From the NCBI RefSeq assembly GCF_000758605.1, contig NZ_CP009282.1, forward strand, positions 1 to 64,000: 64,000 nucleotides of DNA, read 5' to 3'. The notes under the pieces are model-generated. The model saw nothing but the letters and a program-made list of their open reading frames with translations, did not search any database and was not told where the DNA came from. Below are positions 34,455-44,700 of this stretch, piece after piece. Within the stretch, counting starts at the first letter, position 1. Every line of letters starts with the position of its first letter. The DNA comes from Paenibacillus sp. FSL R5-0912 (GTDB lineage: Bacteria; Bacillota; Bacilli; Paenibacillales; Paenibacillaceae). A program made the translations under genes and the position numbers.

Positions 34455-34483
34455 TTGACAATGATTGTGAAAAGTTGTATAAT
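34455..34483 (+). promoter_or_regulatory. veg promoter P2, full sigma-A consensus
   Basis: TTGACA (34455-34460), 17 bp, TATAAT (34478-34483), 41 bp after P1 and 28 bp before the veg start. Very strong tandem promoters are also a trait of B. subtilis veg. Confidence 0.94.
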
Positions 34484-34511
34484 GGACAAGGAAAGAGGTG
34501 GTCGTCAGGCA

Positions 34512-34787
34512 ATGGCTAATAACGCGCTGTTGGAAATCAAACGCAGTCTCGAAGCTCACGTCGGTCATAAGATCACGTTGCGGGCTAACGGTGGTCGTCG
34601 CAAAACCGTTGAACGTACCGGTGTCCTGGAAGAAACGTACCCTTCTGTATTTATTGTCAAACTGGATCAGGAGCAGCAAACCTTTAAGCGAGTCTCCTAT
34701 AGCTATGCCGATATACTTACTGAATCTGTGGAAATCACAGTTACCGAAGACGATGGGCAGATGCGGATTATGTATATTAAAGCTTAG
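34512..34787 (+). CDS. veg: Veg protein
   Basis: Small conserved Firmicute protein. In B. subtilis it is highly expressed in growth and stimulates biofilm formation by countering SinR. The 91 residues begin [19 protein letters not shown] and include [27 protein letters not shown] by pattern, compared with 86 residues in B. subtilis. ATG 34512 is about 11 bp after AGAGGTGG. In-frame codons upstream overlap the P2 promoter and cannot be used by its transcript. Confidence 0.95.
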   Translation: MANNALLEIKRSLEAHVGHKITLRANGGRRKTVERTGVLEETYPSVFIVKLDQEQQTFKRVSYSYADILTESVEITVTEDDGQMRIMYIKA

Positions 34788-34795
34788 CGTCACGG

Positions 34796-34823
34796 ACAGT
34801 CTCCCTGCAGGGGGGCTGTTTTT
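34796..34823 (+). terminator. Terminator of veg
   Basis: ACAGTCTCCC and GGGGGGCTGT form a stem around a TGCA loop, followed by T6. Confidence 0.85.
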
Positions 34824-34834
34824 TGTTTTTCCGC

Positions 34835-34865
34835 TGCATGACCTGTGTCCCTTGGCCGCATACTA
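34835..34865 (+). promoter_or_regulatory. Sigma-G-type promoter of sspF
   Basis: TGCATG (34835-34840), 18 bp, CATACTA (34859-34865). The -10 is full sigma-G consensus, 47 bp before the start. Confidence 0.7.
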
Positions 34866-34912
34866 CATAAGCAGTAGCTCATCATCCAATAGCATAAAGG
34901 GAGGAATCCGTA

Positions 34913-35089
34913 ATGAGCCGCAGAAGACGGGGCATGATGTCGGAGGAACTGAAGACAGAGCTGGCCAAGGAGCTTGGATTTTATGAAACGGTAGAGCAGG
35001 AAGGCTGGGGCGGGATTCGGGCAGTTGATGCCGGGAACATGGTCAAGAGAGCCATTCAGCTTGCTGAACAGGCAGCACGGAAATCGTAA
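34913..35089 (+). CDS. sspF: Small acid-soluble spore protein, alpha/beta type (SspF)
   Basis: Forespore DNA-binding protein that protects spore DNA. The 58 residues begin [20 protein letters not shown] and continue with [15 protein letters not shown] and [17 protein letters not shown]. This is the SspF pattern of LGFYDTV, GGWG and the VKRAIEIAEQ helix. It starts at ATG 34913, 6 bp after GGGAGGAA. A sigma-G-like promoter upstream and a hairpin at 35122 downstream frame it as a single gene. Confidence 0.95.
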   Translation: MSRRRRGMMSEELKTELAKELGFYETVEQEGWGGIRAVDAGNMVKRAIQLAEQAARKS

Positions 35090-35121
35090 CGCCGTAAGCT
35101 GGGGTCTGCAGTTGTAACCTT

Positions 35122-35148
35122 GGTATCGCCTGCCGGCGGTACCTTTTT
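35122..35148 (+). terminator. Terminator of sspF
   Basis: GGTATCGCC and GGCGGTACC pair with one mismatch and are followed by T5. Confidence 0.75.
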
Positions 35149-35190
35149 CCAAATACAGGGGTCCGTAGAAGCTTGCTCAACTTTTGTTAA

Positions 35191-35219
35191 TGGACTTCAC
35201 TGCCAGTTTCTCATATAAT
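35191..35219 (+). promoter_or_regulatory. Sigma-A promoter of ispE
   Basis: TGGACT (35191-35196), 17 bp, TATAAT (35214-35219), about 45 bp before the gene. Confidence 0.55.
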
Positions 35220-35264
35220 ATGTTAAGTTGTTTTTACGGGAAAAGCTGAGGGTGGGTGAACGCC

Positions 35265-36119
35265 TTGAAAATGTATGAGAAAGCGCCGGCCAAGATTAAT
35301 TTGATGCTGGATGTGCTGAATAAACGCGCTGACGGATTTCATGAAGTGGAAATGATTATGACTATGGTCGATCTGGCCGACCGTCTGGAGCTCTCCGAGC
35401 TGAAGCGTGATTCCATTATTATCTCTAGCCAGGCCGGGTATATTCCGCTGGATGAGAAGAATCTGGCCTTCCAGGCCGCAAGACTGATTAAAGACCGCTA
35501 TAACGTGAGAAGCGGTGTACATATTCACCTGGACAAAAGAATTCCGGTCGCTGCCGGCCTCGCCGGCGGCAGCAGTGACGCCGCGGCTACGCTGCGCGGC
35601 CTGAACCGGCTCTGGCGCCTCGGGATCCCGGCGCAGGAGCTGCAGGAACTGGGTGCCGAGCTGGGCTCGGACGTCCCGTTCTGCGTCACAGGAGGCACTG
35701 CCCTCGCTACGGGCAGGGGAGAACGGCTGACGCAAATAGCGAGTCCGCCGCAATGCTGGGTCGTCCTGGCCAAGCCGCCGATTAATGTATCGACGGCTGA
35801 GGTGTACGGACGCGTACGCGCGAATAACATCGCGGTTCATCCGTCCGCACTCCGGATGCAGCAGGCGATTGAGGCCGGCGATTTCGCGGCGGTCTGCGCG
35901 GGCCTGGGCAATGTGCTGGAGGATGTGACCCTGAAGCTGCACCCGGAGGTACAGCAGCTCAAAGAAGCGATGGTGAAGCTGGGAGCAGACGGGGTACTGA
36001 TGTCCGGCAGCGGACCGACAGTGTTCGGCCTGGTGTCGAAGCAGTCCAAGGTGGCGAGAATCTATAACGGACTTCGCGGATTCTGCAAGGAAGTCTATGC
36101 CGTGCGTTCGCTGAGCTGA
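35265..36119 (+). CDS. ispE: 4-diphosphocytidyl-2-C-methyl-D-erythritol kinase
   Basis: GHMP kinase of the MEP isoprenoid pathway. The 284 residues match B. subtilis IspE closely. They include [15 protein letters not shown] at the N-terminus, the ATP loop [20 protein letters not shown] and the C-terminal [13 protein letters not shown]. Start TTG 35265 has GAGGGTGG about 9 bp upstream. ATG 35271 is a close alternative, and GTG 35256 would abut the site. Confidence 0.97.
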   Translation: MKMYEKAPAKINLMLDVLNKRADGFHEVEMIMTMVDLADRLELSELKRDSIIISSQAGYIPLDEKNLAFQAARLIKDRYNVRSGVHIHLDKRIPVAAGLAGGSSDAAATLRGLNRLWRLGIPAQELQELGAELGSDVPFCVTGGTALATGRGERLTQIASPPQCWVVLAKPPINVSTAEVYGRVRANNIAVHPSALRMQQAIEAGDFAAVCAGLGNVLEDVTLKLHPEVQQLKEAMVKLGADGVLMSGSGPTVFGLVSKQSKVARIYNGLRGFCKEVYAVRSLS

Positions 36120-36224
36120 TCCAGAAGGCACACAGAAACGGTTAGCGCTGCCCTGGCGGCTTAGCCGTTTCTTCTTGAGCCGAAGCGCAAGCCTTCTTCT
36201 GAAGGACGGTATAACCGTTTTCGC

Positions 36225-36254
36225 TTGTGTAAATCCGTACAAAAATGATATTAT
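36225..36254 (+). promoter_or_regulatory. Candidate promoter of purR
   Basis: TTGTGT (36225-36230), 18 bp, TATTAT (36249-36254), 36 bp before the GTG start. An imperfect hairpin AAACGG/CCGTTT at 36133-36165 upstream may end ispE. Confidence 0.45.
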
Positions 36255-36289
36255 TCATAATAATATTCGGTTTTGGCGAGGAGCATTCC

Positions 36290-37117
36290 GTGAAGAAACT
36301 TAAACGAAGCCAGCGATTGGTTGATATGACCCAATTTTTACTTGAGAAGCCGCATGATCTGCTGCCGCTCTCGACCTTCGCAGAGCGGTACGGTGCAGCG
36401 AAGTCATCGGTCAGTGAAGATCTGGCTATTATAAAAGAGGTATTTGAAGGCGAAGGCATGGGCGAACTGCAAACCCTTGCGGGTGCTGCAGGCGGAGTCA
36501 GGTATATTCCGCGGATGCCGATGGACATGGCACTTGCTTTCGTGAACCGGCTGTGCGGACAGCTGGAGCAGAGTGACCGGATTCTGCCCGGCGGTTATTT
36601 GTACATGTCCGATCTGCTGGGACTGCCGTCCCTGATGGAGCAAGCCGGTAAGATTATTGCTACGGCTTTTTACGGAGTAGAGATTGATGTCGTGATGACA
36701 GTGGAGACCAAGGGGATTCCGCTCGCTTATGCGACGGCTGCACAGCTTGGGCTGCCTGTAGTACTGGTGCGCCGCGACCATCAAGTGACCGAGGGTTCGG
36801 CGGTAAGCATTAACTACGTCTCGGGTTCGCACAAGAGTATACATACGATGTCGCTGTCCAGACGGGCATTGCGTGAGAAATCACGGGTGCTGATCGTGGA
36901 TGACTTCATGAAGGCGGGCGGTACCGTACGCGGGATGGTTGATCTGCTGGGCGAGTTCAATGCCGAGGTCGCCGGTGTAGGCGTACTTGTAGAATCCGGA
37001 GCGGTGGAGAAGGAAGAACGCCTGCTGCATGATTACGTATCGCTCGTAAAGCTGACGGAGGTAGATTCCAAGGTACGGCGCATTTCCGCGTATCCCGGCA
37101 ATTATTTCTCCTCCTGA
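36290..37117 (+). CDS. purR: Purine operon repressor PurR
   Basis: Transcriptional repressor of purine synthesis genes that senses PRPP. The 275 residues have an N-terminal winged helix (about 1-75, KLKRSQRLVDMTQFLLEKPH) and a phosphoribosyltransferase-like domain with the PRPP loop VLIVDDFMKAGGT. GTG 36290 is 6 bp after GAGGAG. Upstream in-frame ATG 36245 overlaps the promoter. prs, which makes PRPP, lies 2.2 kb downstream. Confidence 0.95.
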   Translation: MKKLKRSQRLVDMTQFLLEKPHDLLPLSTFAERYGAAKSSVSEDLAIIKEVFEGEGMGELQTLAGAAGGVRYIPRMPMDMALAFVNRLCGQLEQSDRILPGGYLYMSDLLGLPSLMEQAGKIIATAFYGVEIDVVMTVETKGIPLAYATAAQLGLPVVLVRRDHQVTEGSAVSINYVSGSHKSIHTMSLSRRALREKSRVLIVDDFMKAGGTVRGMVDLLGEFNAEVAGVGVLVESGAVEKEERLLHDYVSLVKLTEVDSKVRRISAYPGNYFSS

Positions 37118-37257
37118 GTGAGCTGGATTTCCAAAGTTAAAAACCCGGGCATAATGTCGAAACCGTGAGGAATCTTAAGATAACAGCACGAAATGTGTCG
37201 AAATCAAAGGTTCTGCGAAAATAATCTTCTTTATCAGGCATTTTATGGAATGAAAAA

Positions 37258-37286
37258 GAAGGAATTCGCTTTGCTGTGTGGAATTA
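37258..37286 (+). promoter_or_regulatory. Sigma-H promoter of spoVG
   Basis: GAAGGAATT (37258-37266), an 11 bp spacer, GTGGAATTA (37278-37286). Both elements fit the sigma-H consensus RnAGGAWWW and RnnGAATWW at every position. spoVG is the classical sigma-H promoter and an AbrB target in B. subtilis. Confidence 0.88.
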
Positions 37287-37302
37287 TACACCAAGTCTCT
37301 GA

Positions 37303-37614
<312 letters not shown>

Positions 37615-37786
37615 GCTGTGAAGCGCTGACTCTCAAGGATTGCTGCCCTCCCGGGCGGCGTAAAGCCATGCCGTTTTTTAAGATAAGACTTTTTTATGTT
37701 TCGGGGTCCCCGCAAAAGTACCTGGGTCAGCCTCGAAGCCAAAGCCCCACTTTGTGGGGGGATTTTATTGGGGTTCGAAGAAAAGG

Positions 37787-37818
37787 GAACCATGCCTTCA
37801 TGGTTCTCTTTTCTTTTT
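37787..37818 (+). terminator. Terminator-like hairpin in the glmU leader
   Basis: GAACCATG and CATGGTTC pair around CCTT and are followed by TCTTTTCTTTTT. A second hairpin, CCCCACTTTGTGGGG (37745-37759), precedes it. Both lie between spoVG and glmU. Confidence 0.7.
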
Positions 37819-37872
37819 GCCCGGAATGAGATATATTCAGTAGTGAGTTCAAGAAGTAGGAGGTTGGCATTC

Positions 37873-39276
37873 TTGAAAAGAATGGCTGTTGTACTTGCTG
37901 CAGGCCAAGGCAAGCGTATGAAATCTAAATTATACAAAGTGCTGCACCCCGTCTGTGGCAAACCGATGGTAGGGCACGTGCTTGATACAGTAAAGGCGAC
38001 CGGATGCGAGCGTACAGTAGTCGTCGTAGGCCACGGCGCTGAGAAAGTTAAAGCTTATGTAGGCGACAATGCCGAATATGTGCTGCAGGATATCCAGCTT
38101 GGAACCGGGCATGCCGTCAAACAAGCCAAAGATCTGCTTGGCGGTGAAGAAGGAACTACGATCGTGATCTGCGGGGATACACCGCTGGTAATGACCGAGA
38201 CACTGGAAGGGCTGATGGCGCTGCATGAAGCACAGAAAGCTGCCGCAACCGTCCTCACTGCTGTTATGGAGCAGCCTGCCGGATATGGCCGGATCATCCG
38301 GGGCGAAGACGGCGGAGTGCAGAGGATTGTAGAACAGAAGGACTGCACAGAGAGCGAAGCCGCTGTCAGCGAAATCAATACAGGCACTTATTGTTTTGAT
38401 AACGTTAAGCTATTTGCCGCTCTGGAGAAGGTTACCAATACCAATAACCAGCAGGAATATTATTTGACTGATGTTATCGGTATACTCCGGGCACAGGGAG
38501 ATATCGTTCTTGGATATCAGGCCCATGATGCTGCAGAGTCTATTGGTGTGAATGACCGCCTGGCGTTGTCCGAAGCGGAAGGCTATATGCGTGAGCGTAT
38601 CAACCGCGGGCATATGCTGAACGGTGTAACTTTAATCGACCCTGCCTCTACCTATATTGGAGCAGATGTTGTCATTGGAGCAGACACTGTGCTGTATCCG
38701 GGCACTGTGCTCAAAGGCAAGACGGTAATCGGCGAAGATTGTGTGATCGGACCAGCGAGCGAAATTGAAGACTGCGTGATTATGGACGGTGCTGTAGTGA
38801 AGCATTCCGTACTGAATCAGGCTGAGGTCGGCGCACGGGCTTCCGTTGGGCCTTTTGCGTATTTGCGTCCGGGTGCCGTGCTTGGCGAAGAGGTCAAGAT
38901 CGGCGATTTCGTGGAGATCAAGAATGCTACAATCGGTCACGGCTCCAAAGTGTCCCATTTAAGCTATGTCGGTGATGCTGAGGTCGGTAAGAATGTGAAT
39001 ATCGGCTGTGGTGCCATCACCGTTAACTATGATGGCTATAACAAGTCAAGAACAGAGATCGGTGATGATGCTTTTATCGGCAGCAATGTGAATCTTGTCG
39101 CTCCGGTAACTGTGGGCAAAGGCGCATTCGTTGTCGCCGGATCCACCATCACGCGTTCTGTACCAGAGAATGATCTGGCAGTTGCCAGAGTAAGACAGGA
39201 GAACAAGCCGGGTTATGCGGACAAGATCCGCTCCCGTGCCAAAGCGAAGAAAGACCAGTCGAAGAGTCCATCGTAA
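37873..39276 (+). CDS. glmU: Bifunctional UDP-GlcNAc pyrophosphorylase / GlcN-1-P acetyltransferase
   Basis: Makes UDP-GlcNAc for peptidoglycan and teichoic acids. The 467 residues have an N-terminal nucleotidyltransferase ([19 protein letters not shown]), then a left-handed beta-helix acetyltransferase rich in hexapeptides ([12 protein letters not shown]), with [20 protein letters not shown] near the end. TTG 37873 is 9 bp after TAGGAGG. ATG 37882 is 18 bp away, and a longer frame to 37696 runs through the terminator hairpin, so neither is likely. Confidence 0.97.
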   Translation: MKRMAVVLAAGQGKRMKSKLYKVLHPVCGKPMVGHVLDTVKATGCERTVVVVGHGAEKVKAYVGDNAEYVLQDIQLGTGHAVKQAKDLLGGEEGTTIVICGDTPLVMTETLEGLMALHEAQKAAATVLTAVMEQPAGYGRIIRGEDGGVQRIVEQKDCTESEAAVSEINTGTYCFDNVKLFAALEKVTNTNNQQEYYLTDVIGILRAQGDIVLGYQAHDAAESIGVNDRLALSEAEGYMRERINRGHMLNGVTLIDPASTYIGADVVIGADTVLYPGTVLKGKTVIGEDCVIGPASEIEDCVIMDGAVVKHSVLNQAEVGARASVGPFAYLRPGAVLGEEVKIGDFVEIKNATIGHGSKVSHLSYVGDAEVGKNVNIGCGAITVNYDGYNKSRTEIGDDAFIGSNVNLVAPVTVGKGAFVVAGSTITRSVPENDLAVARVRQENKPGYADKIRSRAKAKKDQSKSPS

Positions 39277-39366
39277 AGCGCTCAAGGCCAAAGCGCCGGA
39301 CGGACTCTGCAAATCCGCGCCGGCGCTACTTGGAAGTTAAATTCCGTCACGGAGGGTTTATATTTT

Positions 39367-40320
39367 ATGACTTATTGCGATTCCAAACTAAAGATTTTCA
39401 CCTGCAACTCCAATCCTAAGCTGGCTAGTCAGATTGCCGATTATATCGGTATTCCGATGGGCGAGTCCCATACTACTAGCTTCAGTGACGGAGAGATTCA
39501 GGTTAAGCTGTCGGAAAGCGTCCGGGGCTGTCATGTCTATATTGTACAGTCCACCTGTGGACCGGTTAACGACAATCTGATGGAGCTTCTCGTTATGGTG
39601 GATGCGCTTAAGCGTGCGTCTGCGAAGAGCATCAATGTCGTGATTCCTTACTACGGTTATGCGCGCCAAGACCGTAAGGCCCGTTCCCGTGATCCGATTA
39701 CGGCCAAGCTGGTAGCCAACCTGATTGAAAAAGCGGGTGCACATCGCGTCATTACCATGGACCTTCATGCGATGCAGATTCAAGGCTTCTTCGATATTCC
39801 TGTAGATCATCTGCTGGGTGTTCCGATTCTGGCCCAATATTTCCGCTCCAAGCAAATTCAGAACCCGGTTGTCGTCTCACCGGACCATGGCGGTGTTGTG
39901 CGGGCAAGAAAGCTTGCTGACTTCCTCAACGCTCCACTGGCGATCATCGACAAGCGCCGTCCGGAGCCGAACGTTAGTGAGGTTATGAACATTATCGGTA
40001 ACATTGAAGGTAAAACAGCGATTCTGATTGATGATATCATTGATACGGCAGGAACCATCGTTCTGGGGGCCAATGCTCTGATGGAAGGCGGCGTGAAGGA
40101 AGTCTACGCTTGCTGTACACATCCGGTATTGTCTGGACCTGCGCATGAACGCCTGGAGAACTCTCCAATCAAAGAAATTATCGTGACGGATACCATTCCA
40201 ATTCGCAGCAGTAATCCGACAAGCAAGCTCAAAGTGCTGTCCGTAGCTCCGCTTATGGGCGAAGCTATTATTCGTGTGCATGAAGAGCTGTCGATCAGCA
40301 AACTGTTCGAGATCGAATAA
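39367..40320 (+). CDS. prs: Ribose-phosphate pyrophosphokinase
   Basis: Makes PRPP from ribose 5-phosphate and ATP for purine, pyrimidine, histidine and NAD synthesis. The 317 residues have [19 protein letters not shown], the [11 protein letters not shown] flexible loop, the PRPP loop [12 protein letters not shown] and the terminal [12 protein letters not shown] 39367 follows CGGAGGG. ctc, which follows prs in B. subtilis, is missing here. Confidence 0.98.
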   Translation: MTYCDSKLKIFTCNSNPKLASQIADYIGIPMGESHTTSFSDGEIQVKLSESVRGCHVYIVQSTCGPVNDNLMELLVMVDALKRASAKSINVVIPYYGYARQDRKARSRDPITAKLVANLIEKAGAHRVITMDLHAMQIQGFFDIPVDHLLGVPILAQYFRSKQIQNPVVVSPDHGGVVRARKLADFLNAPLAIIDKRRPEPNVSEVMNIIGNIEGKTAILIDDIIDTAGTIVLGANALMEGGVKEVYACCTHPVLSGPAHERLENSPIKEIIVTDTIPIRSSNPTSKLKVLSVAPLMGEAIIRVHEELSISKLFEIE

Positions 40321-40334
40321 GCTGCTTATATTAG

Positions 40335-40376
40335 AAAAAGGGTTACACCTCCGTGAAGCGGAAGATGTAACCCTTG
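40335..40376 (-). terminator. Terminator of the small antisense gene
   Basis: GGGTTACA and TGTAACCC form the outer stem. The T-run follows on the minus strand, so it serves the minus-strand gene at 40413, and perhaps also prs from the other side. Confidence 0.72.
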
Positions 40377-40412
40377 TCGGCGTGATGCGGGAAACAGAGC
40401 AGATCGTACGTC

Positions 40413-40613
40413 TCAGTATCCCGGGCGGGAGATGAAGGTGAACAGGCTGCGGTTGTATAGCGTCCCCTGAAGCTCCACAAAGCCTTCATCCACCGCTGTA
40501 ATCACACCGATGTCTACATGAGCGCTACCCCTAAATACTTCAACAGGCACAGCATATTGAATATGGTACTGGAAATGGCGCGGTAATGTTAAAATATCGC
40601 CCTGATGTGGCAT
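40413..40613 (-). CDS. Small orphan protein between prs and pth
   Basis: I do not recognise it firmly. The 66 residues (MPHQGDILTLPRHFQYHIQY, then VEVFRGSAHVDIGVITAVDEGFVEL by pattern) are rich in beta-strand with alternating hydrophobics. They recall small Sm-like Bacillus proteins of the YuzF kind, but that is a guess. ATG is at 40613 with AGGTGAT upstream, and it has its own minus-strand terminator. It occupies the position of ctc in B. subtilis but on the other strand. Confidence 0.68.
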   Translation of the reverse strand: MPHQGDILTLPRHFQYHIQYAVPVEVFRGSAHVDIGVITAVDEGFVELQGTLYNRSLFTFISRPGY

Positions 40614-40705
40614 TGTTCATCACCTGTCTTCGGAGTATAAACTTATTGTACCAAAAACGGAACTCTTCTGCTGGGAGTACCGGGCGGAAAGGATAGACTT
40701 TAGTT

Positions 40706-41266
40706 ATGAAATGGATTGTTGGACTCGGAAATCCCGGAACGCAATATGCGAAGACCAAGCATAATGTTGGTTTTATGGCGCTGGATGAGCTTGCGTCCAG
40801 ACACGGCATTGTCTTTAACCAGAATAAATGCAAATCGGTGATCGGCGAAGGGGTCATTGGCGGAGTTAAGACCGTACTGATTAAACCGATGACCTTCATG
40901 AACCTGTCCGGTGAGGCGGTCCGCGCTTATATGGATTATTACAAGGTGCAGCTGGAAGATATGATTGTTGTCTATGATGATCTGGATACGGAGCTGGGCA
41001 AAATCCGGCTGCGCTATCAAGGCAGTGCCGGTGGACATAACGGAATCAAGTCGATCATTCAGCACACAGGCACCCAGAGCTTCAACCGGGTGCGGATGGG
41101 AATCTCACGTCCGGAGCCGGGATTTGCAATTGTCGATTATGTGCTGTCTACATTCGCCAAGAAAGACGGACCCAAGCTGGAAACGATGATTATGGATACT
41201 TGTGATGCAGTGGAATTTGGCCTGCAGCACACATTTGAGCAGACTATGGCCAAGTTCAATGGCTGA
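40706..41266 (+). CDS. pth: Peptidyl-tRNA hydrolase
   Basis: Recycles peptidyl-tRNA released from stalled ribosomes. The 186 residues have WIVGLGNPGTQYAKTKHNVG with catalytic His19, PMTFMNLSGEAV, DDLDTELGKIRLR and GGHNGIKSI. ATG 40706 follows GGAAAGGA. It has its usual place between prs and fin-mfd. Confidence 0.97.
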   Translation: MKWIVGLGNPGTQYAKTKHNVGFMALDELASRHGIVFNQNKCKSVIGEGVIGGVKTVLIKPMTFMNLSGEAVRAYMDYYKVQLEDMIVVYDDLDTELGKIRLRYQGSAGGHNGIKSIIQHTGTQSFNRVRMGISRPEPGFAIVDYVLSTFAKKDGPKLETMIMDTCDAVEFGLQHTFEQTMAKFNG

Positions 41267-41293
41267 TTACAAGGTATAGGGTGCAGTAATTTA

Positions 41294-41324
41294 AGGCTAA
41301 AGCTATCCGGGGCGGGGCATACTG
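41294..41324 (+). promoter_or_regulatory. Forespore-type promoter of fin
   Basis: AGGCTA (41294-41299), 18 bp, CATACTG (41318-41324), 31 bp before the start. It shares its -10, spacer length and distance with the csfB promoter. Confidence 0.5.
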
Positions 41325-41355
41325 GAGGTATATACTACCTTCAGGAGGCATATAG

Positions 41356-41586
41356 ATGGCAATAAACTATGTATGCAGGCACTGCCGGACATTCTTAGGA
41401 AGCATCGACAGAAGTGATATCACAGAGATGCAGCTGGGCCTACATTCCTTGACCCCTGCGGAACGCAGAGATATAATAGCGTATGATTCAGAAGGTGAGA
41501 TTACGGTGAAGGTTACCTGCGGTTACTGTAAGCAGGCCCTGGATAACAATCCGGAACTTAGCCTGCTGGCCAGTCCGCTTCAGTAG
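41356..41586 (+). CDS. fin: Anti-sigma-F factor Fin (YabK)
   Basis: Fin switches the forespore from sigma-F to sigma-G by inhibiting sigma-F. The 76 residues carry a zinc motif CRHC near the N-terminus and CGYC near the C-terminus, with the family phrase LTPAERRDIIAYDSEGEITV between them. B. subtilis Fin is also 76 residues. ATG 41356 follows CAGGAGG. The conserved fin-mfd neighbourhood supports it. Confidence 0.95.
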   Translation: MAINYVCRHCRTFLGSIDRSDITEMQLGLHSLTPAERRDIIAYDSEGEITVKVTCGYCKQALDNNPELSLLASPLQ

Positions 41587-41717
41587 GTGGAAGCGCCTGT
41601 CTCTATCGTCATCCGCAAGCCTTGGCCTTATCCGCTGAGGCTTGTTTTCGATTCTAATTATAATAGGTGGCAGCGGCAACGCTGCTGTCAGCCTATTTAG
41701 TAAGAGAGGTGCACCTG

Positions 41718-44700
41718 TTGTTACAAGGTCTTATAGAAGCTTTTTCGAAGGATCCCGATTTTCAGTCCGTCACCAGCGGTATCGCTGCAGGTATGAAGGA
41801 GCAGCTTATCTCCGGCTTATCCGGCTCGGCCAGACAAATTATGCTGGCTGCGCTGCATGAAGAGACGGAGCGTCCGCTGCTGGTAGTCACTCATAATATG
41901 TTCTCGGCACAGAAGATGGCCGAGGATTTGCAGGAAGCGCTTTCTCCGGACCGTGTGCTGCTGTATCCGGCTAATGAGCTGGTAGCTGCTGAAGCTGCAG
42001 TCTCCAGCCCCGAGACACTCGCACAGCGTATTGATGTGCTTACGAAATGTGCCAAGGGCTTCCGTGGAGTTGTAGTTGTTCCCTACTCCGGTGTCCGGCG
42101 GCTGCTCCCCGCCCCACATGTGATGGCTGGAGCCCAGCTGACCGTTTCGCAGGACGGTACCCTTTCGCTCGATGAATTCCTCATGTCTATGATTGAAATG
42201 GGCTACGAGCGTGTCGAGCGGGTGGAGAACCGCGGTGAACTCAGCGTGCGCGGCGGTATTATTGATTTCTATCCTATGACTTCTCCACTAGCTTACCGGG
42301 TGGAGCTGTTTGATGATGAAGTAGACTCCATTCGTACCTTTGATCCCATAGACCAGCGGTCTATTGATAAGGTCCGCACTGTGAAGATTACTCCGGCCAA
42401 GGAGATTATTGCCGATCAGCTGCGCCAGGATGCGGCCTCTACAGCTGCGTCAGCACTACTGGAGCGGCAGCTCGAGAAAATGAGCGACCGTCAGGCCAAG
42501 CTGCGTCTGCGTGAGGAAATGGGCCGGGAGCTGGAAATGCTGCGCGAAGGCACTTATTTTCCGGAACTCTATAAATATATTAGTCTCTTATATCCTGAAC
42601 GCTCTCATCTGTATGATTACATGGCACAGGATACGTTGCTTGTACTGGATGAACCGGCCCGATTGCTTGAAACTGCGAAGCAGCTGGAGCGCGATGAGTC
42701 GGAATGGAACCTGCACCTGCTGCAGAACGGCAAAACGCTGCCTGACCTGCATCTTTCTGTCGAGAGCGATGTGATTATGTATCACCGTCCGTTCCAGAGC
42801 TTGTTCATGTCGATTTTCCTGCGTCAGGTTCCGCATATTCAGCCGCAGAATATCCTGGGCTTCATCAGCCGGGGAATGCAGGATTTCCATGGGCAGATGA
42901 ACGTGCTGAAATCCGAGATGGAACGCTGGCATAAGTCCGGCGTGAAGGTTATTATGCTGGCCAATGGCGAGGAGCGGATGGAGCGTGTCCGCCGGGTGCT
43001 GGACGACTACGGGATTGAAGCCCCGACCATCCTTCAGGGCAACCTGGGCTCCGGTTTTGAGCTTCCTTCGATTCATTTGGCTGTCATCACCGAAGGTGAG
43101 ATGTTCTCGCAGAAGCAGCGCAAGGCGCGGAAGGTCTCCAAGGGAATTGACAATGCCGAACGGATCAAGAGTTATACGGAGCTGAAGATTGGCGATTATG
43201 TGGTTCACCAGAACCACGGGATCGGCAAGTACATGGGCATCGGCACGCTTGAGGTCAGCGGGATTCACCGCGACTATATGCATATTCTCTATGCCGGCGG
43301 CGACAAGCTCTCGGTTCCGATTGATCAGATCGATCTCATCCAGAAGTATGTCGGTTCTGAAGACAAGGAGCCGAAGGTATATAAGCTTGGCGGCAACGAG
43401 TGGACGAGAGTTACCAGCAAAGTACGGAGCTCGGTCCAGGATATCGCCGATGATCTGATCAAGCTCTACGCCGAACGCCAGAGCGCGCTTGGTTACGGCT
43501 TCGATAAGGATACGCAGGAGCAGCGTGAATTCGAAGAGATGTTCCCGTATGAGGAGACCCGTGACCAGCTTCGCGCGATCGAAGAGATCAAGAAGGATAT
43601 GGAGCAGAACCGTCCGATGGACCGCCTGCTTTGCGGAGATGTGGGCTACGGCAAGACAGAAGTGGCGATCCGGGCTGCTTTTAAATCAGCGATTGAAGGC
43701 AAGCAGGTGGCAGTCCTCGTGCCAACGACGATTCTGGCACAGCAGCACTATGAGACCTTCCGTGAGCGCTTCGCTAATTATCCGCTGAATATTCAGGTGC
43801 TGAGCCGTTTCCGCAGCCGCAAGGAGCAGAATGACACCATTAAGGGAGTAAGACAGGGTACCGTGGATGTGGTTATAGGCACACACCGACTGCTGTCGCA
43901 GGATCTGGTGTTCAAGGATCTGGGTCTCCTGATTGTCGATGAAGAGCAGCGTTTCGGCGTGACCCACAAAGAGAAGCTGAAGAAGCTTAAGACCAATGTC
44001 GATGTGCTGACCCTGACGGCAACGCCGATTCCACGCACTCTGCATATGTCGATGCTTGGTGTGCGGGACTTGTCAGTTATTGAGACGCCGCCAGAGAACC
44101 GCTTTCCCGTACAGACGTATGTTGTTGAGCATAGCCAGACCCTTACCCGTGAAGCGGTAGAGCGGGAGCTTGCCCGTGGCGGCCAGGTCTATTACCTCTA
44201 TAACCGCGTCCAGGGGATTCAGGAGATGGCTGCACAAATCTCCATGCTGGTGCCGGAGGCAAGAGTAGGCATCGGGCATGGACAGATGTCAGAGTCGGAG
44301 CTGGAGAAGACTATTCTCGATTTCCTCGATGGAGAATACGATGTGCTGGTCAGCACAAGCATTATAGAAACTGGTGTGGATATTCCAAACGTCAATACGC
44401 TCATTGTGCATGATGCCGATAAAATGGGACTTTCCCAGCTCTATCAGCTGCGCGGACGTGTAGGACGTTCTAACCGGATAGCTTATGCCTATTTCACGTA
44501 CCAGCGGGATAAGGTGCTGACAGAAGTGGCCGAGAAACGTCTGCAGTCAATTAAGGAATTCACGGAGCTTGGTTCAGGCTTCAAAATCGCTATGCGCGAT
44601 CTCTCTATCCGCGGAGCAGGCAATCTGCTCGGTGCGGAGCAGCACGGATTCATTGCTTCTGTTGGGTTCGATCTGTATTCGCAGATGCTGGCGGAGGAAA

